Under the pieces are notes generated by a model. That model was not told where the DNA came from and did no database searches. It saw nothing but the letters and a program-made list of their open reading frames with translations. DNA of 64,000 nucleotides from Actinomycetes bacterium (GTDB lineage: Bacteria; Actinomycetota; Actinomycetes; Mycobacteriales; Mycobacteriaceae): positions 73,727 to 137,726 of the forward strand of contig JAEXZY010000160.1 of the NCBI GenBank assembly GCA_023404955.1, in the 5' to 3' direction. Shown here in pieces: positions 18,605 to 26,456 of this stretch (position 1 is its first letter; every line of letters begins with the position of its first letter). A program made the position numbers and the translations under genes.

Positions 18605-18618
18605 TAGAACGTGTTCTA
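18605..18618. promoter_or_regulatory. KstR operator between fadE34 and kstR
   Basis: TAGAACGTGTTCTA matches TNNAACNNGTTNNA and is a near-perfect palindrome. It lies 42 bases before fadE34 and about 160 bases before kstR, so it probably controls fadE34 directly and may mediate autoregulation. Confidence 0.9.
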
Positions 18619-18778
18619 ATAGTGCCAGCGTCCGAGCGTCAAGTCGAACGCCATCGCAGCAGACCAGATCGTTGGCCACGCACAGACGGCGGCGAGAAAA
18701 TAACGACCGGAATGCGTATCGTTTTCCATCGGTTGCAGTCCATGCATCTGACGTAGAACACCGAAGGAGCCACGCCGC

Positions 18779-19474
18779 ATGTCCGGGTCGTCTCAGTCCG
18801 CAGCAGGGTCGTCGGCGCGTGCCGACGGCGTGGGAGCGGACGCCCGCCCCCGGCAGGTGATGAACGTCGCGGTGCTGGCGGAATCCGAGCTGGGGTCCGA
18901 AGCCCAACGCGAACGGCGCAAGCGCATCCTCGATGCCACCTTGGCGATCGCGTCGAAGGGCGGCTACGAGGCCGTGCAGATGCGCGCGGTCGCTGAGCGC
19001 GCCGACGTCGCGGTCGGCACCCTGTACCGCTACTTCCCGTCCAAGGTGCATCTGCTGGTCTCCGCGCTGGGCCGCGAATTCGAACGCATCGACGCCAAGA
19101 CGGACCGCTCTGTGCTGGCCGCCGGGGCGACCTCGTATCAGCGGCTCAACATCATGGTCGGCAAGCTCAACCGCGCCATGCAGCGCAACCCCCTGCTCAC
19201 CGAGGCGATGACGCGCGCCTTCGTCTTCGCCGACGCCTCGGCCGCCGGGGAGGTCGACTACGTGGGCAAGCTGATGGACTCGATGTTCGCCCGGGCGATG
19301 AGCGAGGGCGAACCCACCGAGGACCAGTACCACATCGCCCGCGTGATCTCCGACGTGTGGCTGTCGAATCTGCTGGCCTGGCTCACCCGCCGCGCCTCGG
19401 CCACCGACGTCAGCAAGCGTCTGGACCTCGCGATGAGGCTGCTCATCGGCGACGGTGAGCACCCTAAGATCTGA
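18779..19474 (+). CDS. kstR: KstR, TetR-family repressor of cholesterol catabolism
   Basis: Represses the steroid regulon and is released by 3-oxo-cholestenoyl-CoA type ligands (known for mycobacterial KstR). The TetR helix-turn-helix is at about residues 45-90 (AIASKGGYEAVQMRAVAERADVAVGTLYRYFPSK split across the helices). The ligand domain matches M. tuberculosis KstR closely, ending in ATDVSKRLDLAMRLLIGD. The ATG at 18779 has a GAAGGAG ribosome site nine bases upstream. This adds a Ser/Ala-rich N-terminal extension of about 30 residues compared with the shortest annotated KstR. Confidence 0.93.
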   Translation: MSGSSQSAAGSSARADGVGADARPRQVMNVAVLAESELGSEAQRERRKRILDATLAIASKGGYEAVQMRAVAERADVAVGTLYRYFPSKVHLLVSALGREFERIDAKTDRSVLAAGATSYQRLNIMVGKLNRAMQRNPLLTEAMTRAFVFADASAAGEVDYVGKLMDSMFARAMSEGEPTEDQYHIARVISDVWLSNLLAWLTRRASATDVSKRLDLAMRLLIGDGEHPKI

Positions 19475-19480
19475 CCCGCC

Positions 19481-19486
19481 TAGGAT
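19481..19486 (+). promoter_or_regulatory. -10 element, leaderless otsB promoter
   Basis: TAGGAT lies 7 bases before the GTG at 19494, with no Shine-Dalgarno sequence. Confidence 0.5.
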
Positions 19487-19493
19487 CGGATGC

Positions 19494-20240
19494 GTGCTGC
19501 CGCCGGAGCTTTCCGCTGCCCTCGACACCGCCGCGCGGACTCCGCGGTTGCTCGTCACCTCCGACTTCGACGGCACGCTGTCGGAGATCGTCTCCAACCC
19601 CGCCGACGCCCGTCCGCTGCCTGCCGCCAGTGACGCGCTCATCGCGCTCGCCGAGCTGCCCGACACCGAGGTGGCGCTGATCTCGGGCCGAGCGCTGCGC
19701 GATCTGCGGGTGCTGTCGTCGATGCCCGAAGCCGTCCACCTCGTTGGCAGCCACGGCGCGGAGTTCGACACGGGGTTCGCCCACGACCTCGACACCGGCC
19801 TGCTGGCCCGCATCGCCGACACGCTGTCCGGTATCGCCGCCGACAAGCCGGGCGTCACCGTCGAGACCAAGCCGGCGAGCGTCGCGCTGCACGTCCGCAA
19901 CGCCTCGGACGCCGACGGCGAAGCCGCGCTTGCCGCGGCGTGGGACGCCTCCACCAGTTGGGACGCGCACGCCACGACGGGCAAGGCGGTGCTCGAGTTC
20001 GCGGTCATCTCCACCGACAAAGGTGAAGCGCTGGACATCCTGCGCGCCGAACACCGCGCGACCGCGGTGGTGTTCTTCGGCGACGACGTGACCGACGAGA
20101 AGGCGTTCCGCCGGCTCGGCGATGACGACATCGGGGTCAAGGTGGGCCCCGGCGACACCGCCGCGGCGTACCGGGTCGACGCGCCCGAGGACGTGGCGGC
20201 CGCGCTCGCACACGTGCTGTCGGCTCGCGCCGCGGTTTAG
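19494..20240 (+). CDS. otsB: Short trehalose-6-phosphate phosphatase (OtsB-like)
   Basis: HAD-superfamily phosphatase, probably trehalose-6-phosphate to trehalose. In 248 residues it has motif I DFDGTLSEI near residue 24, motif II region LISGRALRDLR, and motif IV GDDVTDEKAF. SHGAEFD and the late NxxK-like KGEAL also fit trehalose phosphatases. It lacks the N-terminal domain of the larger mycobacterial OtsB2 (about 390 residues). The start is set by a TAGGAT -10 seven bases before the GTG. No otsA is nearby. Its stop overlaps that of the convergent LacI gene. Confidence 0.8.
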   Translation: MLPPELSAALDTAARTPRLLVTSDFDGTLSEIVSNPADARPLPAASDALIALAELPDTEVALISGRALRDLRVLSSMPEAVHLVGSHGAEFDTGFAHDLDTGLLARIADTLSGIAADKPGVTVETKPASVALHVRNASDADGEAALAAAWDASTSWDAHATTGKAVLEFAVISTDKGEALDILRAEHRATAVVFFGDDVTDEKAFRRLGDDDIGVKVGPGDTAAAYRVDAPEDVAAALAHVLSARAAV

Positions 20241-21337
20241 GCCGGCGGACCCGACGTCCGCCCGCGCACCAGCTCGGTGCGGAGCACCTCCACCACCGGT
20301 AGCCCCGAACGCGGCGGGTTGTGCAGCAATTGCCCTGCGCGCCGGCCCTTTTCGACGCTGGGCTGGCGCACCGTGGTGAGCCCGCGCGACAGCGCCTCGG
20401 GCACGCCGTCGAAGCCCGTCACCGTCATCTGCCCCGGCACGTACACCCCGCGGGCGCGGAGCCGATCCATCGCCGACAGCGCGAGCACGTCGGCGGTGCA
20501 GATCAGCGCGGTGATCCGTGGGTTCGCCTCCAGTGCGACCTCGGCGCCCGCGCCGCCCGAGGTGGGCAGGTGCTCGTAACTCTCCACCACTGTCAGTGCA
20601 CGCGGGTCCAACCCGACGGCCGTCACCGCGTCGTACACACCGAGAATCCGCTCGCTCTGCACCTGGAATTCCGGGTTGCGGACCCGGTCCGGGTCGGCGA
20701 GAGCCGGCCGGGGGTCACCGTGCGGCCAGTCGCGGCCCAGCCGCATGGTCAACAGTCCGATCTCGCGGTGTCCGAGCTCGAGCACATGCTCCGCGAGGCC
20801 ACGCATCGCGGCGCGGTCGTCAATCCCGACCCAGGACGCCCCGGCGACGTCCTTGGGTTGGTCGACCACGACGACGGGCAGATGCCGCTGCAGCACCACC
20901 GGCAGGTACGGGTCGTCGTCGGAGGCGGAGTAGACAACGAAACCGTCGACACCCGCGGCGAGCACCGCGGCCGTGCCGTCGCTGACGCTGCGGTTGGGGC
21001 CGACCGCCACGAGCAGCAATCCCTGCCCCACTGTCTCGCAGGATTCGGCAAGGCCCGCGACGAAGTCCAGCGCGGCCGGGTCGGAGAACGAATAGTTCAA
21101 CGGTTCGGTGATGATCAGGCCCACCGCACCGGCCTTGCGCGTCCGCAGGGAGCGGGCCACCGGGTCGGGTCCGGGATAGCCGAGCCGCTTGGCCGTCGAG
21201 AGCACCCGGTCCCGCAGTTCGGCCGAGAGTTGGTCCGGGCGGTTGTAGGCATTCGAGACGGTGGTGCGCGACACCTTCAGCTCGGCTGCCAGTGAGGCCA
21301 GGGTCGCCCGCCGCCGGGGCGCCGGAGTCCTGGACAT
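20237..21337 (-). CDS. LacI-family transcriptional regulator (Rv3575c-like)
   Basis: DNA-binding regulator of 366 residues. The LacI helix-turn-helix and hinge are at residues about 12-60 (TLASLAAELKVSRTTVSNAYNRPDQL), followed by a periplasmic-binding-protein-like effector domain (GLIITEPLNY, VTGFDGVPEALSRGLTTVRQP). Its place after kstR matches Rv3575c. The ATG lacks a Shine-Dalgarno sequence; TAACGT 8 bases upstream suggests a leaderless mRNA. The regulated genes and the sugar are unknown; the convergent trehalose phosphatase is one possible target. Confidence 0.85.
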   Translation of the reverse strand: MSRTPAPRRRATLASLAAELKVSRTTVSNAYNRPDQLSAELRDRVLSTAKRLGYPGPDPVARSLRTRKAGAVGLIITEPLNYSFSDPAALDFVAGLAESCETVGQGLLLVAVGPNRSVSDGTAAVLAAGVDGFVVYSASDDDPYLPVVLQRHLPVVVVDQPKDVAGASWVGIDDRAAMRGLAEHVLELGHREIGLLTMRLGRDWPHGDPRPALADPDRVRNPEFQVQSERILGVYDAVTAVGLDPRALTVVESYEHLPTSGGAGAEVALEANPRITALICTADVLALSAMDRLRARGVYVPGQMTVTGFDGVPEALSRGLTTVRQPSVEKGRRAGQLLHNPPRSGLPVVEVLRTELVRGRTSGPPA

Positions 21338-21345
21338 GCATGCAG

Positions 21346-21351
21346 ACGTTA
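21346..21351 (-). promoter_or_regulatory. -10 element, leaderless lacI-type gene
   Basis: TAACGT on the minus strand is 8 bases from the ATG at 21337; no ribosome site is visible. Confidence 0.45.
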
Positions 21352-21415
21352 GCGGATCGGCGTCCTCGCGGCGGTGTGCACGCACCGCCACCGATGCGCT
21401 ACATTGTCCCAGTTA

Positions 21416-21434
21416 TTGGAAACGATTTTCATTT
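21416..21434. promoter_or_regulatory. Zur-like box upstream of znuA
   Basis: TTGGAAACGATTTTCATTT is an imperfect palindrome of the Fur/Zur type, 17 bases before the znuA ATG and over its ribosome-site approach. It shares 15 of 18 positions with the box before rpmE2 at 28432, so one zinc-responsive repressor probably binds both. Confidence 0.75.
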
Positions 21435-21450
21435 GTATCAGGAGTTGCGC

Positions 21451-22353
21451 ATGCGTGCCCTCGTTGCCGTGCCGTCAGTCGCGATGGCTGCCCTGCTGGT
21501 CCTCACCGGCTGCTCACAGACACCGCCGAACACCGAGCACGGCACCCTCAACGTCGTCGCGTCCACCGACGTCTGGGGCAGTGTCGCCGCCACCGTCGTC
21601 GGCAACCATGCCACCGTGACGTCGATCGTCACCGGCACCGTGGAAGACCCGCACTCCTTCGAGGCCAGCCCCGCGCAGGTCGCCCAGATTGCCGACGCCT
21701 CGCTGGTCGTCTACAACGGCGACCACTACGACCACTGGATCGACGACGTGTTGGCGAATTCGCATGACATCCCGACGATCGACGCGGCCTCACTCGCCCC
21801 CGACCAACCGCCGGCCAACGAGCACGTCTTCTACGACCTGCCCACCGTGAAGATCGTCGCCGAGAACATCGCCGACACGCTGGGCAAGAGCGACGCCGAG
21901 CACGCGGCGGATTACACCGCCAACGCCGACAAGTTCGGCTCCGATCTCGACACGTTGATCCTGGCCCAGCACGGCATCGGGCAGGCCCACCCGGGCGCGT
22001 CGGTGGTCTCGACCGAGCCCGTCGCCTACTACGCGCTGCGCAACGCCGGGATCGCGGACAAGACGCCGCCCTCGTTCGCCAACGCCATGGAGGAAGGCGG
22101 CGACCCGTCGCCCGCCGACCTGGCCACCGTGCTGGATCTGATCAACAAGCGCGAAGTGTCCGCCGTGGTGGTGAACAGCCAGACCTCGGGACCGGTGACC
22201 CAGCAGCTCTCCGAGGCGGCCCGGCGGGCGGTGGTGCCGGTCGTCACCGTCACCGAGACGCTGCCCGACGGCATGAATTATCTGCAGTGGCAGCGCAAGG
22301 TGGTCGACGACATGGCGGCCGCATTGGATAGTCCAGCGCCGCCCAGTCGATAA
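21451..22353 (+). CDS. znuA: Zinc ABC transporter substrate-binding lipoprotein
   Basis: Captures zinc outside the membrane for the ZnuBC importer. The 300-residue protein has a lipobox LTGC at residues 18-21. The cluster A-I metal-binding fold has candidate ligands in EDPHSFEASP, GDHYDHW and NEHVFYDLPT. The ATG has an AGGAG ribosome site six bases upstream, and a Zur-like box just before that. It is first in znuA-znuC-znuB. Manganese as substrate cannot be excluded by sequence, but the Zur-type box favours zinc. Confidence 0.88.
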   Translation: MRALVAVPSVAMAALLVLTGCSQTPPNTEHGTLNVVASTDVWGSVAATVVGNHATVTSIVTGTVEDPHSFEASPAQVAQIADASLVVYNGDHYDHWIDDVLANSHDIPTIDAASLAPDQPPANEHVFYDLPTVKIVAENIADTLGKSDAEHAADYTANADKFGSDLDTLILAQHGIGQAHPGASVVSTEPVAYYALRNAGIADKTPPSFANAMEEGGDPSPADLATVLDLINKREVSAVVVNSQTSGPVTQQLSEAARRAVVPVVTVTETLPDGMNYLQWQRKVVDDMAAALDSPAPPSR

Positions 22354-22362
22354 TCACCGCTT

Positions 22363-23190
22363 GTGACCACCGCTGACGTCGTCGAGCTGACCGGCGCACG
22401 CCTCGCATTCGGCGACCGCACCCTGTGGGACGACTTCGACCTCACCGTGCGCGCCGGCGAGTTCATCGCCGTCCTCGGCCCCAACGGCACCGGCAAGACG
22501 TCGCTGCTCAAGGTGCTGCTCGGCCAGGTGCCGCTGAGCGCGGGCAGCGTCACCGTGGCCGGCGAGACGGTGACGGCGGGTAGTCGTCAGATCGGTTACG
22601 TACCCCAGCACCGGTCGATGGACCGCGGCCTGTCCCTGCGCGGCGCCGACCTCGTCGGGCTGGGCTACGACGGCCACCGCTGGGGTTTCGCCGGCTGGGG
22701 CGCCGCCGCGCGCCGGGCCCGTCGGGATGCGGTGTCGCGGGCCTTGGCTCAGGTCAACGGCGACGCGCTGTCACACACCTCGGTCGGCGTGATGTCCGGC
22801 GGCGAACTGCAGCGGGTGCGCGTGGCCCAGGCGTTGGTGACCGATCCGGTGCTGCTGCTCTGCGACGAGCCGCTGCTGAACCTCGATCCCGCCAACGCGA
22901 ACCTGATCTCGGGGCTGATCGATCAGCGCCGCCGCGACGCCGGCACCGCGGTCCTGTTCGTCACCCACGAACTCGACCCGGTCCTGCCGTATGTCGACCG
23001 GGTCGTGTACCTCGTCGACGGCCGGTTCCGGGTGGGCACCGTGCCGGAGGTGATGAACTCGGCGACGCTCTCGCAGCTGTACCACGCCGACATCGAAGTG
23101 CTCGAGATCGGCGGCCGCTACATCGTCGTCGGCGACCAGAGTCAGTACCAGCATCACCATTGCGACCGCGTGGAGCACCCCGGTGAATGA
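22363..23190 (+). CDS. znuC: Zinc ABC transporter ATP-binding protein
   Basis: ATPase of the metal importer, 275 residues. Walker A is GPNGTGKTS near residue 45, signature MSGGELQRVR, Walker B LLLCDEPLLNLD and switch His in VTHEL. The GTG start is 9 bases after the znuA stop. The C-terminus ends in QYQHHHCDRVEH, a histidine- and cysteine-containing tail that might sense or bind zinc. It overlaps the permease gene by 8 bases. Confidence 0.9.
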   Translation: MTTADVVELTGARLAFGDRTLWDDFDLTVRAGEFIAVLGPNGTGKTSLLKVLLGQVPLSAGSVTVAGETVTAGSRQIGYVPQHRSMDRGLSLRGADLVGLGYDGHRWGFAGWGAAARRARRDAVSRALAQVNGDALSHTSVGVMSGGELQRVRVAQALVTDPVLLLCDEPLLNLDPANANLISGLIDQRRRDAGTAVLFVTHELDPVLPYVDRVVYLVDGRFRVGTVPEVMNSATLSQLYHADIEVLEIGGRYIVVGDQSQYQHHHCDRVEHPGE

Positions 23191-24031
23191 CAAGCTCTCC
23201 GCCGTCGTCGCGAACTTCTTCGACTTCTCCACGACCGCGGATCTGCTCAGCCGCGACTTCGTCCAGCAAGCACTGCTCGCGTCGATTCTGCTGGCGCTGG
23301 TCTCGGGCATCATCGGGCCGCTGATCGTGATGCGGCAGATGTCGTTCGCCGTGCACGGATCGGCCGAATTGTCGCTCACCGGAGCGGCTTTCGCGCTGCT
23401 GACCGGGTTCAGCATCGGGGTGGGCGCGCTCGTGGGGTCCGCCCTGGCAGCCATCCTGTTCGGCATCCTCGGCCAACGCGTGCGCGAACGCGACTCCGCG
23501 ATCGGCGTCGTCATGGCCTTCGGCCTCGGCCTGGCGGTGCTGTTCATCCACCTCTACCCCGGCCGCACCGGAACCAGTTTCGCGCTGCTGACCGGTCAGA
23601 TCGTCGGCGTCGGATACTCCGGCCTCGCACTGCTCTCCGTGGTCGCCGTGATCGTCATCGCAGTGCTGGCGATCTGCTACCGACCGCTGCTGTTCGCCAC
23701 CGTGGACCCTGAGGTGGCCGCGGGCCGCGGCGTGCCGGTGCGCGCGCTGGGCATCGTGTTCGCGGCGCTGGTCGGCGTGACCGCCGCCCAGGGCGTGCAG
23801 ATCGTCGGGGCCCTGCTGGTGATGAGTCTGCTGATCACTCCGGCCGCCGCAGCGGCGAGGGTGTGCTCGTCGCCGGTGAAGGCGATGGTCGCGTCGGTGG
23901 TGTTCGCCGAGACGGCGGCCGTCGGCGGCTTGGTGCTCTCGCTGGCGCCGGGCGTTCCGGTGTCGGTGTTCGTCACGACGATCTCGTTCGCGATCTTCCT
24001 GGTCTGCTGGCTGATCGGCAGCCGACGCTAG
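23183..24031 (+). CDS. znuB: Zinc ABC transporter permease
   Basis: Membrane channel of the importer, an ABC-3 family protein of 282 residues with about eight hydrophobic segments. Family features are IIGPLIVMRQMSFAVHGSAELSLTGAA (read in two parts) and VGVTAAQGVQIVGALLVMSLLITPAA. The GTG start lies inside the end of znuC, so the two are translationally coupled. Confidence 0.9.
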   Translation: MNDKLSAVVANFFDFSTTADLLSRDFVQQALLASILLALVSGIIGPLIVMRQMSFAVHGSAELSLTGAAFALLTGFSIGVGALVGSALAAILFGILGQRVRERDSAIGVVMAFGLGLAVLFIHLYPGRTGTSFALLTGQIVGVGYSGLALLSVVAVIVIAVLAICYRPLLFATVDPEVAAGRGVPVRALGIVFAALVGVTAAQGVQIVGALLVMSLLITPAAAAARVCSSPVKAMVASVVFAETAAVGGLVLSLAPGVPVSVFVTTISFAIFLVCWLIGSRR

Positions 24032-24034
24032 GCT
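24029..24034 (+). promoter_or_regulatory. -10 element, leaderless pxpA promoter
   Basis: TAGGCT overlaps the znuB stop codon and lies 7 bases before the GTG at 24042, giving pxpA its own transcript apart from the zinc operon. Confidence 0.5.
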
Positions 24035-24041
24035 GGCGCAG

Positions 24042-24806
24042 GTGCCCACCCGGACGGTCGACCTCAACGCCGATCTCGGCGAGAGCTTCGGGGTGTGGCA
24101 GCTCGGTGACGACGAGGCGATGCTCGGCATCGTCACCAGCGCCAACATCGCGTGCGGATTCCACGCCGGCGATGCGGCCACCCTGGCACGCACGTGCCGG
24201 CTGGCCGCCGAACGTGGCGTGCAGATCGGCGCCCAGGTCAGCTACCGGGACCTGGCCGGCTTCGGTCGCCGCTTCATCGACGTACCACCCGAGGAACTGA
24301 CCGCCGACGTGATGTATCAGATCGGCGCACTCGGCGCGCTCGCCGCCGCGGCCGGTTCCACGGTCTCCTACGTCAAACCCCATGGCGCGCTGTACAACTC
24401 CGTGGTCAGCCATCGGGAACAGGCACGCGCGGTGATCGCGGCGGTACACGCGGTGAATCCGGCGCTGCCGGTGCTCGGCCTCGCCGGATCGGTACTGTTC
24501 TCCGAAGCAGACGCCAAGGGAGTGCGCACGGTGCCCGAGGCGTTCGCCGACCGGGCGTACCGGCCGGACGGGCAGCTGGTGTCGCGGCGCGAACGCAACG
24601 CGGTGCTGCACGATCCCGGTGAGATCGCCGAGCGGGTGGTCTCGATGGTCACCCGGGGACGGGTGACGGCGGTCGACGGCTCGACGATCCCGGTCTCGGT
24701 GGAATCGGTGTGCGTGCACGGTGATTCGCCCGGCGCGGTGCAGATCGCCACCGCGGTGCGCGAACGGCTCGACGCCGAGGGCGTGACGCTGAGCGCGTTC
24801 AGCTGA
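24042..24806 (+). CDS. pxpA: 5-oxoprolinase subunit A (LamB/YcsF family)
   Basis: Subunit of the PxpABC enzyme that cleaves 5-oxoproline to glutamate with ATP. The 254-residue protein starts with the family signature VDLNADLGESFG and has SANIACGFHAGDA and VKPHGALYN. pxpB and pxpC are not adjacent, so its partners must be elsewhere if it is active. The GTG has a -10 hexamer 7 bases upstream and no ribosome site. Its end overlaps the convergent ArsR gene by 8 bases. Confidence 0.88.
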   Translation: MPTRTVDLNADLGESFGVWQLGDDEAMLGIVTSANIACGFHAGDAATLARTCRLAAERGVQIGAQVSYRDLAGFGRRFIDVPPEELTADVMYQIGALGALAAAAGSTVSYVKPHGALYNSVVSHREQARAVIAAVHAVNPALPVLGLAGSVLFSEADAKGVRTVPEAFADRAYRPDGQLVSRRERNAVLHDPGEIAERVVSMVTRGRVTAVDGSTIPVSVESVCVHGDSPGAVQIATAVRERLDAEGVTLSAFS

Positions 24807-25119
24807 CGGGAGCGCCTGCGGCGCTGTTCGCGCCGCGCACAACGCTACCCAGCAGGCCGGGCAACGCAGCCTCCACCGCGTCGACCCGCAGCTGCTGGTA
24901 GGTCAGGCCGTCGACGATCAGCCGCTCAGTCAGGCCGGCCTCGCGCAGGATCTTGAAGTGATGCGTCGCCGTCGACTTGTTGATGCCGTCGTAGAGCGCA
25001 CCGCACTGCAGTGACGTGCCGGCGTTGTGCAGGCGGCGCACGATCTCCAACCGGACCGGATCGTGCAGGGCGGCCAGCACCTGCTGCACCGGGGCCACCG
25101 GGTGCACGTCTGCGGGCAT
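24799..25119 (-). CDS. ArsR/SmtB-family transcriptional regulator
   Basis: Small winged-helix repressor of 106 residues: VQQVLAALHDPVRLEIVRRL for the first helices and STATHHFKILREAGLTERLI for the recognition helix. It has one cysteine (LQCGALYD), not the CxC metal box of classical arsenic sensors, so the ligand may not be a metal. The ATG has an AAGGAC ribosome site. It diverges from an MFS transporter gene with a palindrome between them. Confidence 0.85.
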   Translation of the reverse strand: MPADVHPVAPVQQVLAALHDPVRLEIVRRLHNAGTSLQCGALYDGINKSTATHHFKILREAGLTERLIVDGLTYQQLRVDAVEAALPGLLGSVVRGANSAAGAPVS

Positions 25120-25142
25120 GGGCGTGTCCTTCACCACGTCGA

Positions 25143-25160
25143 GTTTGATGATCGTCAAAC
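25143..25160. promoter_or_regulatory. Putative ArsR-family operator
   Basis: GTTTGATGATCGTCAAAC is an 18-base inverted repeat with 7-base arms (GTTTGA-T / A-TCAAAC pattern). It lies 24 bases before the ArsR gene and 62 bases before the MFS gene, where a repressor would control both. Confidence 0.65.
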
Positions 25161-25222
25161 CCAGCGTACGCTCGAGCGGGTTCGATGTCCGTCGTACTGT
25201 ACTCGACACAGAAGGGGCTCCC

Positions 25223-26419
25223 ATGGTGGCGATCGACCGTCCGGTCACTGAGACGCAGCGCTGGGCCTACCCGCTTCTGCTCGTGCTCAGCGGCGTGGCA
25301 CTCGGCGTCTCCGGCGTGCCCGCGCCGCTCTACGGCATCTACGAGTCGACCTGGCACCTGTCCCCGCTGGCCACCACGATCGTGTTCGCCGTCTACGCGG
25401 TCGCCGCGCTGGGCGCGGTGCTGGTCTCCGGGCGCATCTCGGACGTGGTGGGCCGCAAGCCGGTACTCGTCGGCGCCCTGATCGCGCTGCTCGTCGGGCT
25501 GGGGGTGTTCCTGGTGGCCGACACCATGGCCCTTCTGCTGCTCGCCCGCGCCATCCACGGCGCCGCCGTCGGCTCGATCGTCGTCGCCGGTGCGGCCGCG
25601 CTGCTGGACCTGCGCCCCGACCACGGCGTGCGCAGCGGGCAGCTCTCCGGAGTCAGCTTCAACGTCGGCATGACCGTGGCGATCCTCGGCTCCGCACTGC
25701 TGGCCCAGTACGCGCCGCACCCGCTGCGCACCCCCTACGCGGTGGTCGCGGTGGTGTGCCTGATCGTCGGAATGGGCGTGCTGGCCCTGCGCGAACCACA
25801 CACCGCCCGCAGCGCCGGTCCGATCCGGATCGCTAAGCCCGCTGTGCCGCAAGAGATTCGCGGCGACTTCTGGTTCTCCGCGATGGGCGCGATGGCGTCC
25901 TGGTCGGTGCTCGGCGTGCTGCTGTCGCTGTACCCGTCGCTGGCCGCTCGCCAGACCCACATCGACAATCTGGTGTTCGGTGGCGCGGTCGTGGGCAGCA
26001 CCGCCCTCGCGGCGGCCCTGGCACAGCTCGCCGCGACGCGGCTGCCGGCCAAGTACTCCGCGATCATCGGCGACATCGGCATGGCCGTCTCGCTGCTGCT
26101 GACGATCCCGGTGCTGCTCACCCATCAGCCGCAGCTGGTGTTCGTGGCCGCGGCACTGCTCGGCGCCACCTTCGGCCTCGGCTTCGGCGGTTCACTGCGC
26201 CACCTCTCCGACGTCGTACCCGCCGGCCGGCGCGGCGAGACCATGTCCGCGTTCTATCTGGCGGCCTACACCGCCATGGCCGTGCCGACGCTGGTCGCGG
26301 GCTGGGCCGCCACCGAGTGGGATCTGGCCGCGGTGTTCCCGTGGTTCGCCGGCGCAGTCGCGGCCGCGTGCCTGGCGGCTGCGGTAGCCGGTCTGCGCCA
26401 GCAGTCAGCGCGCCGCTGA
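25223..26419 (+). CDS. MFS transporter, drug-efflux type
   Basis: Twelve-helix major facilitator protein of 398 residues. The loop motif GRISDVVGRKPVLVGAL follows helix 2, and LLLARAIHGAAVGSIVVAGAAALLDL is read as helices 4-5. The ATG has an AAGGGG ribosome site. It diverges from the ArsR repressor, an arrangement usual for efflux pumps induced by their substrate. The substrate cannot be told from sequence. Confidence 0.85.
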   Translation: MVAIDRPVTETQRWAYPLLLVLSGVALGVSGVPAPLYGIYESTWHLSPLATTIVFAVYAVAALGAVLVSGRISDVVGRKPVLVGALIALLVGLGVFLVADTMALLLLARAIHGAAVGSIVVAGAAALLDLRPDHGVRSGQLSGVSFNVGMTVAILGSALLAQYAPHPLRTPYAVVAVVCLIVGMGVLALREPHTARSAGPIRIAKPAVPQEIRGDFWFSAMGAMASWSVLGVLLSLYPSLAARQTHIDNLVFGGAVVGSTALAAALAQLAATRLPAKYSAIIGDIGMAVSLLLTIPVLLTHQPQLVFVAAALLGATFGLGFGGSLRHLSDVVPAGRRGETMSAFYLAAYTAMAVPTLVAGWAATEWDLAAVFPWFAGAVAAACLAAAVAGLRQQSARR

Positions 26420-26456
26420 GTCCCAGGGCGATCACAATCGCCGATGCCAGAATGGC

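Noticed and set aside
26427..26442. GGCGAT-N4-ATCGCC before the DUF318 permease as a Zur box
   Set aside because: It lacks the A/T-rich arms shared by the two Zur-like boxes; the stem is too short for a confident terminator.
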